In this document: one piece after another, positions 40,681 through 52,110 of the stretch | Layout: every line of letters begins with the position of its first letter | Position numbering within the stretch: the first letter of the stretch is position 1 | From: Colletes latitarsis | Taxonomy: Eukaryota; Arthropoda; Insecta; Hymenoptera; Colletidae | Assembly (NCBI RefSeq): GCF_051014445.1 | Contig: NC_135134.1 | Coordinates: forward strand, 10,693,672-10,757,671 | Reading direction: 5' to 3' | Length of the DNA: 64,000 nucleotides | Translations under genes and position numbers: made by a program | The notes under the pieces: model-generated | What the model was told of the DNA's origin: nothing | Database searches by the model: none | What the model saw: only the letters and a program-made list of their open reading frames with translations

Positions 40681-41630
40681 CCAGACATAACCGGCGTTAT
40701 CCTCTAAAATACTAATCGGAACCAGCTTTCCTTGACTGTTTCAGTGTGGTACCACATTACTACGTGATCCAAGCCACAAAAAACCCAAGATCTGGACAGC
40801 AAGTATGCGATAAATGCGAAAGTATGTGCTAGATGATGGCAAATAGCAGACCTAAACCAGGAATAATCGGTGTTCTCCACTAAAATATTAATCGGAACCA
40901 GCTTTTATTGACTGTTTCAGTGTGGTACCACATTACTACCTGAACCAAACCAGGAAAAGCCCAGGGTCTGTCCAACAAGTATGCGAAAAATGTGAAAGTA
41001 CGAGCCAGATGAGGGCAAATACCAGACATAACCCAGACCTAACCGGCGTTATCCTCTAAAACATTAACCGGATCCAGGTTTAATTGACCGTGTCAGTGTG
41101 GTACCACATTACTACGTGGTCCAAGCCAGAAAAAGGCCAGGATCTGGCGAACAAGTATGCGAAAAATGCGAAAGTACGAGCCAGATGAGTGCAAATACCA
41201 GAACTAACCCAGACATAACCAGCCATATCCTCTAAAATACTAATCGGAACCAGCTTTCATTGACTGTTTCAGTGTGGTACCACATTATTACGTGATCCAA
41301 GCCACAAAAATCCCAAGATCTGGACAGCAAGTATGCGAAAAATGCGAAAGTACGAGCCAGATGAGGGCAAATACCAGACCTAACCCAGACATAACCGGCG
41401 TTATCCTCTAAAATATTAATCGCAACCAGGATTAGTTGACTGTTTCAGTGTGGTACCACATTACTACGTGATCCAAACCAGAAAAAGCCCAGGGTCTGGC
41501 CAACAAGTATGCGAAAAATGCGAAAGTACGAGCCAGATGAGGGAAAATCCCAGACCTAACCCAGACATAACCAGCCTTATCCTCTAAAATACTAATCGGA
41601 ACCAGGATTAATTGACTGCTTCAGTGTGGT
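40681..41630. repeat. Second D1 stretch duplicated in D2 at offset 13,200 (partner 53,881-54,830)
   Basis: CCAGACATAACCGGCG followed by AGCTTTCCTTGACTG at 40,681 matches 53,881. GAATAATCGGTGTTCTCC at 40,861 matches 54,061, AACCGGCGTTATCC at 41,041 matches 54,241, and AGCCATATCC at 41,221 matches 54,421. All are 13,200 bp apart. The match ends near 41,630/54,830, where the D2 copy switches to a GTACGATATTACTACATG monomer. Confidence 0.8.
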
Positions 41631-42628
41631 ACCACGTTACTACGTGATCCAAGCCACAAAAAACCCAAGATCTGGACAGCAAGTATGCGAAAAATGCGAA
41701 AGAATGTGGTAGATGATGGCAAATACCAGACCTAACTCAGGCATAACCGGTGTTCTCCACTAAAATATTAATCGGAACCAGCTTTTATTGACTGTTTCAG
41801 TGTGGTACGATATTACTACATGATCCAAGGTAGAAAAAGCCCAGGGTCTGGCCAACAAGTATGCAAAAAATGCGAAAGTACCAGCCAGATGAGGGCAAAT
41901 CCCAGAACTTACCCAGACATAACCAGCCATATCCTCTAAAATACTAATCGGAACCAGCTTTCATTGACTGTTTCAGTGTGGTACCACATTATTACGTGAT
42001 CCAAGCCACAAAAAACCCAAGATCTGGACAGCAAGTATGCGAAAAATGCGAAAGTACGAGCCAGATGAGGGCAAATACCAGACATAACCCAGACATAACC
42101 GGCGTTATCCTCTAAAATATTAATCGCAACCAGGATTAGTTGACTGTTTCAGTGTGGTACCACATTACTACGTGATCCAAACCAGAAAAAGCCCAGGGTC
42201 TGGCCAACAAGTATGCGAAAAATGCGAAAGTACGAGCCAGATGAGGGAAAATCCCAGACCTAACCCAGACATAACCAGCCTTATCCTCTAAAATACTAAT
42301 CGGAACCAGGATTAATTGACTGCTTCAGTGTGGTACCACGTTACTACGTGATCCAAGCCACAAAAAACCCAAGATCTGGACAGCAAGTATGCGAAAAATG
42401 CGAAAGAATGTGGTAGATGATGGCAAATACCAGACCTAACTCAGGCATAACCGGTGTTCTCCACTAAAATATTAATCGGAACCAGCTTTTATTGACTGTT
42501 TCAGTGTGGTACGATATTACTACATGATCCAAGGTAGAAAAAGCCCAGGGTCTGGCCAACAAGTATGCAAAAAATGCGAAAGTACCAGCCAGATGAGGGC
42601 AAATCCCAGAACTTACCCAGACATAACC
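41221..42628. repeat. Tandem four-monomer unit, 704 bp, two copies
   Basis: AGCCATATCCTCTAAAATAC at 41,221 recurs at 41,925, and AGAATGTGGTAGATG at 41,701 recurs at 42,405, both 704 bp apart. The unit also holds CAGGATTAGTTGACTG, GGGAAAATCCCAG and GTACGATATTACTACATGATCC monomers in the same order. A related partial unit precedes it: TAACCCAGACATAACCAGCC at 40,501 and 41,205, again 704 bp apart. Confidence 0.85.
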
Positions 42629-43695
42629 GGCATTATCCTCTAAAATATTAATCGCAACCAGGTTTAATTGACAGTTTCAGTGTGGTACCACATTACTACG
42701 TGGTCCAAGCCAGAAAAAGGCCAGGGTCTGGCCAACAAGTATGCGAAAAATGCGAATGTACGAGCCAGATGAGGGAAAATCCCAGACCTAACCGAGACAT
42801 AACCGGCGCTATCCTGTAAAATATTAATCGGAACCAGCTTTTATTGACTGTTTCAGTGTGGTACCACATTACTACCTGAACCAAACCAGAAAAAGCCTAG
42901 GGTCTGTCCACCAAGTATGCGAAATGCGAAAGTACGAGGCAGATGAGGGCAAATACCAGAACTAACCCAGACATAACCAGCCTTATCCTCTAAAATACTA
43001 ATCGGAACCAGGATTAATTGACTGCTTCAGTGTGGTACCACATTACTACGTGATCCAAGCCACAAAAAACCGAAGATCTGGAAAGCAAGTATGCGAAAAA
43101 TGCGATAATACGAGCCAGATGACGGCTAATACCAGACCTAATCCAGACATAACCGGCGTTATCCTCTAAAATACTAATCGGAACCAGCTTTCCTTGACTG
43201 TTTCAGTGTGGTACCACATTACTACGTGATCCAAGCCACAAAAAACCCAAGATCTGGACAGCAAGTATGCGATAAATGCGAAAGTATGTGCTAGATGATG
43301 GCAAATAGCAGACCTAAACCAGGAATAATCGGTGTTCTCCACTAAAATATTAATCGGAACCAGCTTTTATTGACTGTTTCAGTGTGGTACCACATTACTA
43401 CCTGAACCAAACCAGGAAAAGCCCAGGGTCTGTCCAACAAGTATGCGAAAAATGCGAAAGTACGAGCCAGATGAGGGCAAATACCAGACATAACCCAGGC
43501 ATAACCGGCGTTATCCTCTAAAACATTAACCGGAACCAGGGTTAATTGACCGTGTCAGTGTGCTACCACATTACTACGTGATCCAAACCAGAAAAAGCCC
43601 AGGATCTGGCCAACAAGTATACGAAAAATGCGAAAGTACGAGCCAGATGAGGGCAAATGTCAGACCTAACCCAGACATAACCGGCGTTATCCTCT

Positions 43696-46600
43696 AAAAT
43701 ATTAATCGCAACCAGGTTTAATTGACTCTTTCGGTGTGGAACCTCATTACTACGGGATCCAAGTCAGAAAAAACCCAGGATCTGGCCAACAAGTATGCGA
43801 AAAATACGAAATCACGAGCCAGATGAGGGCAAATCCCAGACCCAACCGAGACATAACCGGCGTTAGCCTCTAAAATATTAATCGCAACCAGGTTTAATTG
43901 ACTGTCTCGGTGTGGTACCGCATTACTACGTGATACAAACCAGAAAAAGGGCAGGATCTGGCCAACAAGTATGCGAAAAATACGAAATCACGAGCCAGAT
44001 GAGGGCAAATCCCAGACCCAACCGAGACATAACCGGCGTTAGCCTCTAAAATATTAATCGCAACCAGGTTTAATTGACTGTCTCGGTGTGGTACCGCATT
44101 ACTACGTGATACAAACCAGAAAAAGGGCAGGATCTGGCCAACAAGTATGCGAAAAATGCGAAAGTACGAGACGGATGAGGGCAAATCCCAGACATAACGC
44201 AGACATAACCGGCGTTGTCCTCTAAAACATTAACCGGAACCAGGTTTAATTAACCGTTTCAGTGAGCTACCACATTACTACGTGATCCAAACCAGAAAAA
44301 GGCCAGGATCTGGCCAACAAGTATGCGAAAAATGCGACAGTACGAGCCAGATGAGGGTAAATACCGGACCTATCCCAGACATAGCCAGCGTTATCCTCTA
44401 AAATATTAATCGCAACCAGGTTTAATTGACTGTTTCGGTGTGGTGCCGCATTACTACGTGATCCAAACCAGAAATACCCCAGGATATGGCCATCAAGTAT
44501 GCGAAAAATGCGATAGTATGCACCAGATGATTGCAAATACCAGCACTAACCCAAACATAACCAGCGTTACCCTCCAAAATATTAATCGCAACCAGGTTTA
44601 ATTGACTGTTTCGGTGTGGAACCACATTGCGACGAGATCCAAACCACAAAAATCCGAGATCTGCCCAACAAGTATGCGAAAAATGCGAAAGTACGAGCTA
44701 GATGAGGGCAAATACCAGACCTAACCCAGACATAACCGGCGTTCTCCACTAAAATATTAATCGCAACCAGGTTTAATTGACTGTTTCAGTGTGGTACCAC
44801 ATTACTACGTGGTCCAAGCCAGAAAAAACCCAGGATCTGGCCAACAAATATGCGAAACACGCGAAAGTATGGGCCAGATGATTGCAAATACCAGAACGAA
44901 CCCAGACATAACCAGCGTTATCCTCTAAAATACTATTCGGAACCAGCTTCTATTGACTGTTTCAGTGTGGTACCACATTACTGCGTGATACAAACCAGAA
45001 AATGGCCAAGATCTGGCCAACAAGTATGCGAAAAATGCGAAGGTACGAGCCAGATGAGGGTAAATCCCAGACCTAACCGAGATATAACCGGCGTTATCCT
45101 CTAAAATATTAATCGAAACCAGGTTTAATTGGCTGTTTCGGTGTGGAACGTCATTATTACGGGATCCAAACCAGAAAAAAACCCAGCATCTGGCCAACAA
45201 GTATGCGAAAAAAGCGTAAGTATGAGCAAGATGATTGCAAATACCAGAACTAACCCAGACATAACCAGCGTTATCCTCTACAACACTAATCGGAACCAGC
45301 TTTTGTTGACTGTTTCAGTGTGGAACCACATTACTACGTTATCCAAACTAGAAAAAACCCAGGATCTGGCCAACAAGTATGCGAGAAATGCGAAAGTATG
45401 TGCTAGATGATGGCAAATACCAGACCTAACCCAGGCATAACCGGTGTTCTCCACTAAAATATTAATCGGAACCAGCTTTTATTGACTGTTTCAGTGTTGT
45501 ACCACATTACTACGTGATCCAAACCAGAAAAAGCCAAGAATCTGGCCAACAAGTATGCGAAAAATGCGAAAGAAATGGCCAGATGATTGCAAATCCCATA
45601 ACTAACCCAGACATAACTAGCGTTATTCTCTAAAATACTATTCGGAACCAGCTTTTAATGACTGTTTCGGTGTGGAACCACATTACTACGTGATCCAAAC
45701 CAGAAAAAGGCCAGGATCTGGCCAACAAGTATGCGAAAAATGCGAAAGTACGAGCCAGATGAGGGCAAATACCAGACCTAACCCAGACATAACCGGCGTT
45801 CTCCACTAAAATATTAATCGCAACCAGGTTTAATTGACTGTTTCAGTGTGGTACCACATTACTACGTGGTCCAAGCCAGAAAAAACCCAGGATCTGGCCA
45901 ACAAATATGCGAAACACGCGAAAGTATGGGCCAGATGATTGCAAATACCAGAACGAACCCAGACATAACCAGCGTTATCCTCTAAAATACTATTCGGAAC
46001 CAGCTTCTATTGACTGTTTCAGTGTGATACCACATTACTGCGTGATACAAACCAGAAAAAGGCCAGGATCTGGCCAACAAGTATGCGAAAAATGCGAAGG
46101 TACGAGCCAGATGAGGGCAAATCCCAGACCTAACCGAGATATAACCGGCGTTATCCTCTAAAATATTAATCGGAACCAGGTTTAATTGACTGTTTCGATG
46201 GGGAACGTCATTACTACGGGATCCAATCCAGAAAAAACCCAGCATCTGGTCAACAAGTATGCGAAAAATGCGAAAGTATGAGCTAGATTATTGCAAATAC
46301 CAGAACTAACCCAGACATAGCCAGCGTTATCCTCTAAAATACTATTCGGAACCAGCTTCTATTGACTGCTTCAGTGTGGTACCACATTACTACGTGATAC
46401 AAACCAGAAAAAGCCCAGGATCTGGCCAAAAAGTATGTGAAATAGTGCGAAAGTACGAGCCAGATGAGGGCAAATCCCAGACCTAACCGAGACATAACCG
46501 GCGTTATCCTCTAAAATATTAATCGCAACAAGATTTAATTGACTGTTTCGGTGTGCTACCGCATTGCTACGTGACACAAACCAGAAAAAGCCCAGGATCT

Positions 46601-48099
46601 TGCCAACAAGTATGCGAGAAACGCGAAAGTATGAGCCAGATGATTGCAAATACCAGAACTAACCCAGACATAACCAGCGTTATCGTCTAAAGTACTAATC
46701 GGAACCAGCTTTTATTGACTGTTTCGGTGTGGAACGTCATTATTACGGGATCCAAACCATAAAAAACCCAGGATCTGGCCAACAAGTATGCGAAAAATGC
46801 GAAAGTACGAGCCAGATGAGGGCGAATCCCAGACCTAACCGAGACATAACCTGCGTTATCCTCTAAAATATTAATCGAAACCAGGTTTGATTGACTGTTT
46901 CGATGTGGAACGTCATTATTACGGGATCCAAACCAGAAAAAACCCAGCATCTGGCCAACAAGTATGCGAAAAAAGCGAAAGTATGAGCAAGATGATTGCA
47001 AATACCAGAACTAACCCAGACACAACCAGCGTTATCCTCTAAAACACTAATCGGAATCAGCTTTTATTGACTGTTTCAGTGTGGTACCACATTACTACGT
47101 GATCCAAACCAGAAAAAGCCCAGGATCTGGGCAACAAGTATGCGAAAAATGCGAAAGTATGGGCCAGGTGAGGCCAAATCCCAGACCTAACCGAGACATA
47201 ACCAGTGTTATCCTCTAAAATATTAATCGGAACCAGGTTAAATTGACTGTTTCGATGGGGAACGTCATTACTACGGGATCCAATCCAGAAAAAACCCAGC
47301 ATCTGGCCAACAAGTATGCGAAAAATGCGAAAGTATGAGCTAGATTTTTGCAAATACCAGAACTAACCCAGACATAGCCAGCGTTATCCTCTAAAATACT
47401 ATTCGGAACCAGCTTCTATTGACTGTTTCAGTGTGGTACCACATTACTACGTGATACAAACCAGAAAAAGCCCAGGATCTGGCCAACAAGTATGCGAAAT
47501 TGTGCGAAAGTACGAGCCAGATGAGGGCAAATCCCAGACCTAACCGAGACATAACCGGCGTTATCCTCTAAAATATTAATCGCAACCAGGTTTAATTTAC
47601 TGTTTCAGAGTGGTCCCACATTACTACGTGATCCAAACCAGAAGAAGCCCAGGATCTGGCCAACAAGTATGCGAAAAATGCGAAGGCACGAGCCAGATGA
47701 GGGCAAATCCCAGACCTAACCGACACATAACCTGCGTTGTCCTCTAAAATATTAATCGCAACCAGGTTTAATTGACTGTTTCGGTGTGGAACCTCATTAC
47801 TACGGGATCCAAACCAGAAAAAACCCAGGATCTGGTTAACAAATATGGGGGAAAATCGCGAAAGTATGAGCCAGATGATTGCAAAAACCAGAACTAACCC
47901 AGACATGGCCAGCGTTATCCCCTAAAATACTATTCGGAAATAGCTTCTATTGACTGTTTCAGTGTGGTACCACATTACTGCGTGATACAAACCAGAAAAA
48001 GGCCAGGATCTGGCCAACAAGTATGCGAAAAATGCGAAGGTACGAGCCAGATGAGGGCAAATCCCAGACCTAACCGAGATATTACCGGCGTTATCCTCT
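43696..48099. repeat. Subfamily block E1
   Basis: Markers: AATACTATTCGGAACCAGC, CTTCTATTGACTG, GGAACGTCATTATTACGGGATCC, CCCAGCATCTGG, CTGCGTGATACAAACC, GTACGAGCCAGATGAGGGC and CTAACCGAGACATAACC. Some monomers are B-like (CGCAACCAGG with TTTCGGTGTGGAACC). The block separates D1 from D2 and resembles E2. A six-monomer unit recurs: ORF-sized landmarks at 44,850 and 45,907 are 1,057 bp apart, and CTGCGTGATACAAACC recurs at about 44,982, 46,039 and 47,979. Confidence 0.8.
43800..44151. repeat. Adjacent near-identical monomer pair
   Basis: Both neighbours, 176 bp apart, carry ACGAAATCACGAGCC, CAGACCCAACCG, GCGTTAGCCTCT, GACTGTCTCGG and AAAAGGGCAGG, a combination not seen elsewhere in the window. 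This marks a recent single-monomer duplication. Confidence 0.85.
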
Positions 48100-48138
48100 A
48101 AAATATTAATCGCAACCAGGTTTAATTGACTGTTTCAG

Positions 48139-48150
48139 TGTGGTACCACA
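48139..48150. repeat. 12-bp perfect palindrome TGTGGTACCACA within the monomer
   Basis: The sequence equals its own reverse complement and carries a KpnI site at its centre. The flanks extend the dyad imperfectly (AGT on the left, ACT on the right, with one or two unpaired bases between). The element recurs at the same monomer position in most A and D copies. B copies usually read GTGGAACCAC, GTGGAGCCAC or GTGGTACCGC, and many E copies read GGAACGTCATT or GGAATGTCATT, both of which break the symmetry. A short dyad conserved in a satellite could be a protein-binding site, but nothing here identifies the protein. Confidence 0.9.
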
Positions 48151-48176
48151 TTACTACGTGGTCCAAGCCAGAAAAA

Positions 48177-48191
48177 GGCCAGGATCTGGCC
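48177..48191. repeat. Short inverted repeat GGCCAG-GAT-CTGGCC within the monomer
   Basis: Six-base arms pair perfectly around a three-base centre. Monomers with AAAAAGGCCAGG have the full 6-bp arms; those with AAAAAGCCCAGG keep only the inner four pairs. The full form is common in D1, D2 and E blocks and rare in A. It could fold as a tiny hairpin in single-stranded DNA or RNA, or be incidental. Confidence 0.8.
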
Positions 48192-48199
48192 AACAAGTA

Positions 48200-48217
48200 T
48201 GCGAAAAATGCGAAAGT
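48200..48217. repeat. Internal 9-bp direct repeat (TGCGAAAAA / TGCGAAAGT)
   Basis: Two adjacent 9-mers share the first seven bases, TGCGAAA. The pair is present in nearly every monomer, so it predates the amplification. At 10,717 and at its duplicate 20,569 the monomer has lost exactly 9 bp and holds one TGCGAAA, as expected for slippage or exchange between the two 9-mers. Confidence 0.85.
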
Positions 48218-48620
48218 ACGAGCCAGATGAGGGCAAATACCAGAACTAACCCAGACATAACCAGCCTTATCCTCTAAAATACTAATCGGAACCAGGATTA
48301 ATTGACTGTTTCAGTGTGGTACCACATTACTACGTGGTCCAAGCCAGAAAAAGGCCAGGATCTCGCAAACAAGTATGCGAAAAATGCGAAAGTACGGGCC
48401 AGATGAGGGCAAATACCAGAACTGACCCAGACATAACCAGCCTTATCCTCTAAAATACTAATCGGAACCAGCTTTCATTGACAGTTTCAGTGTGGTACCA
48501 CATTATTACGTGATCCAAGCCACAAAAAACCCAAGATCTGGACAGCAAGTATGCGAAAAATGCGAAAGTACGAGCCAGATGAGGGCAAGTACCAGACCTA
48601 ACCCAGACATAACCGGCGTT

Positions 48621-48972
48621 ATCCTCTAAAATATGAATCGCAACCAGGATTAGTTGACTGTTTCCGTGTGGTACCACATTACTACGTGATCCAAACCAGA
48701 AAAAGCCCAGGGTCTGGCCAACAAGTATGCGAAAAATGCGAAAGTACGAGCCAGATGAGGGCAAATACCAGACCTAACCCAGACATAACCGGCGTTATCC
48801 TCTAAAATATGAATCGCAACCAGGATTAGTTGACTGTTTCCGTGTGGTACCACATTACTACGTGATCCAAACCAGAAAAAGCCCAGGGTCTGGCCAACAA
48901 GTATGCGAAAAATGCGAAAGTACGAGCCAGATGAGGGCAAATCCCAGACCTAACCGAGACATAACCGGTGTT
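48621..48972. repeat. Adjacent near-identical monomer pair
   Basis: ATATGAATCGCAACC and GACTGTTTCCGTGTGG, both rare, occur in two neighbours exactly 176 bp apart (ATCCTCTAAA at 48,621 and 48,797). The pair points to a very recent one-monomer tandem duplication. Confidence 0.85.
48768..48789. repeat. Internal 11-bp direct repeat (CCAGACCTAAC / CCAGACATAAC)
   Basis: Two adjacent 11-mers differ at a single base. The pair sits about 25 bp after the 9-bp repeat in the monomer and is seen in most copies, with CCAGAACTAAC as a frequent variant of the first half. Together with the 9-bp repeat it suggests that part of the 176-bp unit grew from shorter tandem duplications. Confidence 0.8.
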
Positions 48973-49804
48973 CTCCACTAAAATATTAATCGGAACCAGC
49001 TTTTATTGACTGTTTCAGTGTGGTACCACATTACTACGTGATCCAAACCACAAAAATCCCAAGATCTTTCCAGCAAGTATGCGAAAAATGCGAGAGAATG
49101 TGCTAGATGATGGCAAATACCAGACCTAACCCAGGCATAACCGGTGTTCTCCACTAAAATATTAATCGGTACCAGCTTTTATTGACTGTTTCAGTGTGGT
49201 ACGATATTACTACATGATCCAAGGTAGAAAAAGCCCAGGGTCTGGCCAACAAGTATGCGAAAAATGCGAAAGTACGAGCCAGATGAGGGAAAATACCAGA
49301 CCTAACCCAGACATAACCGGCGTTCTCCACTAAAATATTAATCGCAACCAGGTTTAATTGACTGTTTCAGTATGGTACCACATTACTGCGTGATCCAAGC
49401 CACAAAAAACCGAAGATCTGGACAGCAAGTATGCGAAAAATGCGAAAGTACAAGACAGACGAAGGCAAATAGCAGAACTAACCCAGACATAACCAGCGTT
49501 ATCATCTAAAATACTAATCGGAACCAGCTTTCATTGACTGTTTCAGTGTGGTACCACATTACTACGTGATCCAAACCAGAAAAAGCCCAGGATCTGGCCA
49601 ACAAGTATGCGAAAAATGAGAAAGTACGATATATATGAGAGCAAATCCCAGACCTAACCGACACATAACCGTCGTTATCCTCTAAAATAGTAATCGCAAC
49701 CAGGTTTAATTGACTGTTTCGGTGTGGTACCGCATTACTACGTGATCCAAACCAGAAAAAGGCCAGGATCTGGCCAACAAGTATGCGAAAAATGCGAAAG
49801 TACG

Positions 49805-52110
49805 AGTCATGTGGAGGGCAAATCCCGGACCTAAGCGAGACGTAACCGGCGTTATCCTCTAAAATATTAATCGTAACCAGGTGTAATTGACTGTTTCAGT
49901 GTGGTCCCACGTTACTACTTGGTCCAAGCCAGAAAACGACCAGGATCTGGCCAACAAGTATGCGAAAAATGCGATAATACGAGCCAGATGAGGGCTAATA
50001 CCAGACCTAACCCAGACATAACCGGCGTTATCCTCTAAAATATTAATCGGAACCAGCTTTTATTGATTGTTTCAGTGTGGTACAACATTACTACGTGATC
50101 CAAGCTAGAGAAGGCCCAGGGTCTGGCCAACAAGTATGCGAAAAATACGAAAGTACGAGCCAGATGAGCGCAAATACCAGACCTGACCCAGGCATAACCG
50201 GCGTTATCCTCAAAAATGTTAATCGCAACCAGGTTTAATAGACTGTTTCGGTGCGGTACCGTATTACTACGTGACACAAACCAGAAAATGTCAGGATCTG
50301 TCCAACAAGTATCAGAAAAATGCGTAAAGTACGAGACAGATGAGGGCAAATCCCATACCTAACCGAGACATAACCGGGGTTATCCTCTAAAATATTAATC
50401 GGAACCAGCTTTCATTTGCTGTTTCAGTGTGGTACCACATTACTACGTGGTCCAAGCCAGAAAAAGGCCAGGATCTGGCCAACAAGTATGCGAAAAATGC
50501 GAAAGTACGAGCCAGATGAGGGCAAATACCAGAACTAACCCAGACATAACCAGCCTTATCCTCTAAAATACTAATCGGAACCAGGATTAATTGACTGTTT
50601 CAGTGTGGTACCACATTACTACGTGATCCAAGCCACAAAAAACCCAAGATCTGGACAGCAAGTATGCGAAAAATGCGAAAGTACGAGCCAGATGGGGGCA
50701 AATACCAGAACTAACCCAGACATAACCAGCATTATCCACTAAAATACTAATCGGAACCAGCTTTCATTGACTGTTTCAGTGTGGTACCACATTACTACGT
50801 GATCCAAGCCACAAAAAACCCAAGATCTGGACAGCAAGTATGCGAAAAATGCGAAAGTATGTGCTAGATGATGGCAAATAGCAGACCTAACCCAGGAATA
50901 ACCGGTGTTCTCCACTAAAATATTAATCGGCACCAGCTTTTATTGACTGTTTCAGTGTGGTACCACATTACTACGTGATCCAAACCAGAAAAATCCCAGG
51001 GTCTGGCCAGCAAGTATGCGAAAAATGCGAAAGTACGAGCCTGATGAGGGCAAATACCAGACCAATCCCAGACATAACCGGCGTTATCCTCTAAAATATT
51101 AATCGCAACCTGGATTAATTGAATGTTTCAGTGTGGGACCACATTACTACGTGGTCCAAGCCAGAAAAAGGCCAGGATCTGGCAAACAAGTATGCGAAAA
51201 ATGCGAAAATACGAGCCAGATGTGTGCAAATACCAGAACTAACCTAGACATAACGAGCCATATCCTCTAAAATACTAATCGGGACCAGCTTTCATTGACT
51301 GTTTCAGTGTGGTACCATATTACTACGTGATCCAAGCCACTAAAAACCCAAGATCTGGACAGCAAGTATGCGAAAAATGCGAAAGTATGTGCTAGATGAT
51401 GGCAAATAGCAGACCTAACCCAGGCATAACCTGTGTTCTCCACTAAAATATTAATCGGAACCAGCTTTTATTGACTGTTTCAGTGTGGTACGATATTACT
51501 ACATGATCCAAGGTAGAAAAAGCCCAGGGTCTGGCCAACAAGTATGCAAAAAATGCGAAAGTACCAGCCAGATGAGGGCAAATCCCAGACCTAACCCAGA
51601 CATAACCGGCGTTATCCTCTAAAATATTAATCGCAACCAGGATTAATTGACTGTTTCAGTGTGGTACCACATTTCTACGTGATCCAAGCCACAAAAAACC
51701 CAAGATCTGGACAGCAAGTATGCGAAAAATGCGAAAGTACGAGACAGATGTAGGCAAATACCAGAACTAACCCAGAAAACCAGCCTTATCCTCTGAAATA
51801 CTAATCGGAACCAGGATTAATTGACTGTTTCAGTGTGGTACCACATTACTACGTGGTCCAAGCCAGAAAAAGGCCAGGATCTGGCAAACAAGTATGCGAA
51901 AAATGCGAAAGTACCAGCCAGATGAGGGCAAATCCCAGAACTTACCCAGACATAACCGTCGTTATCCTCTAAAATAGTAATCGCAACCAGGTTTAATTGA
52001 CTGTTTCGGTGTGGTACCGCATTACTACGTGATCCAAACCAGAAAAAGGCCAGGATCTGGCCAACAAGTATGCGAAAAATGCGAAAGTACGAGACACGTG
52101 GAGGGCAAAT
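49805..52110. repeat. D-block segmental duplication, D2 copy
   Basis: Partner of 36,781-38,910. It holds one extra monomer near 50.3-50.55 kb, which raises the offset from 13,024 to 13,200 bp. The GTCTGGCCAGCAAG variant at about 51,001 (partner 37,801) and the CCAGAAAACC three-base deletion at about 51,773 (partner 38,573) are shared. Confidence 0.8.

Larger units (their letters stand above)
27522..43695. repeat. Subfamily block D1
   Basis: Markers: AATACTAATCGGAACCAGC, AGCTTTCATTGACTG or AGCTTTTATTGACTG, GTTTCAGTGTGGTACCAC with the palindrome usually intact, CCAAGCCACAAAAAACCC, AAGATCTGGACAGCAAG (a BglII site), GTATGTGCTAGATGATGG, AACCAGCCTTATCC and CCGGTGTTCTCCACT. Sub-variants occur in recurring strings, for example ACATTAACCGG with GACCGTGTCAG (about 40,355, 41,060 and 43,525). 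This is the longest block in the window and has no interruption. Confidence 0.85.
48100..48275. repeat. Reference monomer (176 bp) used here to number internal motifs
   Basis: This copy is close to the majority sequence and serves as a type example. Relative to its first base: AT-rich block with an SspI site at 1-12; AACCAGG at about 15-21; TTTAATTGACTGTTTC at about 22-37; palindrome at 40-51; ACTACGTG at about 54-61; A-tract at 73-77; inverted repeat around GAT at 78-92; two TGCGAAA copies at 101-118; CCAGATGAGGGC at about 124-135; two CCAGA-type 11-mers at 141-162; and a pyrimidine-rich end (TATCCTCT). It has the D-type changes GTCC for ATCC near position 62 and AACCAGCCTTATCC near the end. 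No promoter, tRNA box or coding signal is visible in it. Confidence 0.9.

Noticed and set aside
48768..48789. Telomere-like CCTAACCC within the 11-bp repeat
   Set aside because: Only one CCTAACCC per monomer and no tandem run of a telomere hexamer or heptamer; it arises from the junction of the two 11-mers.
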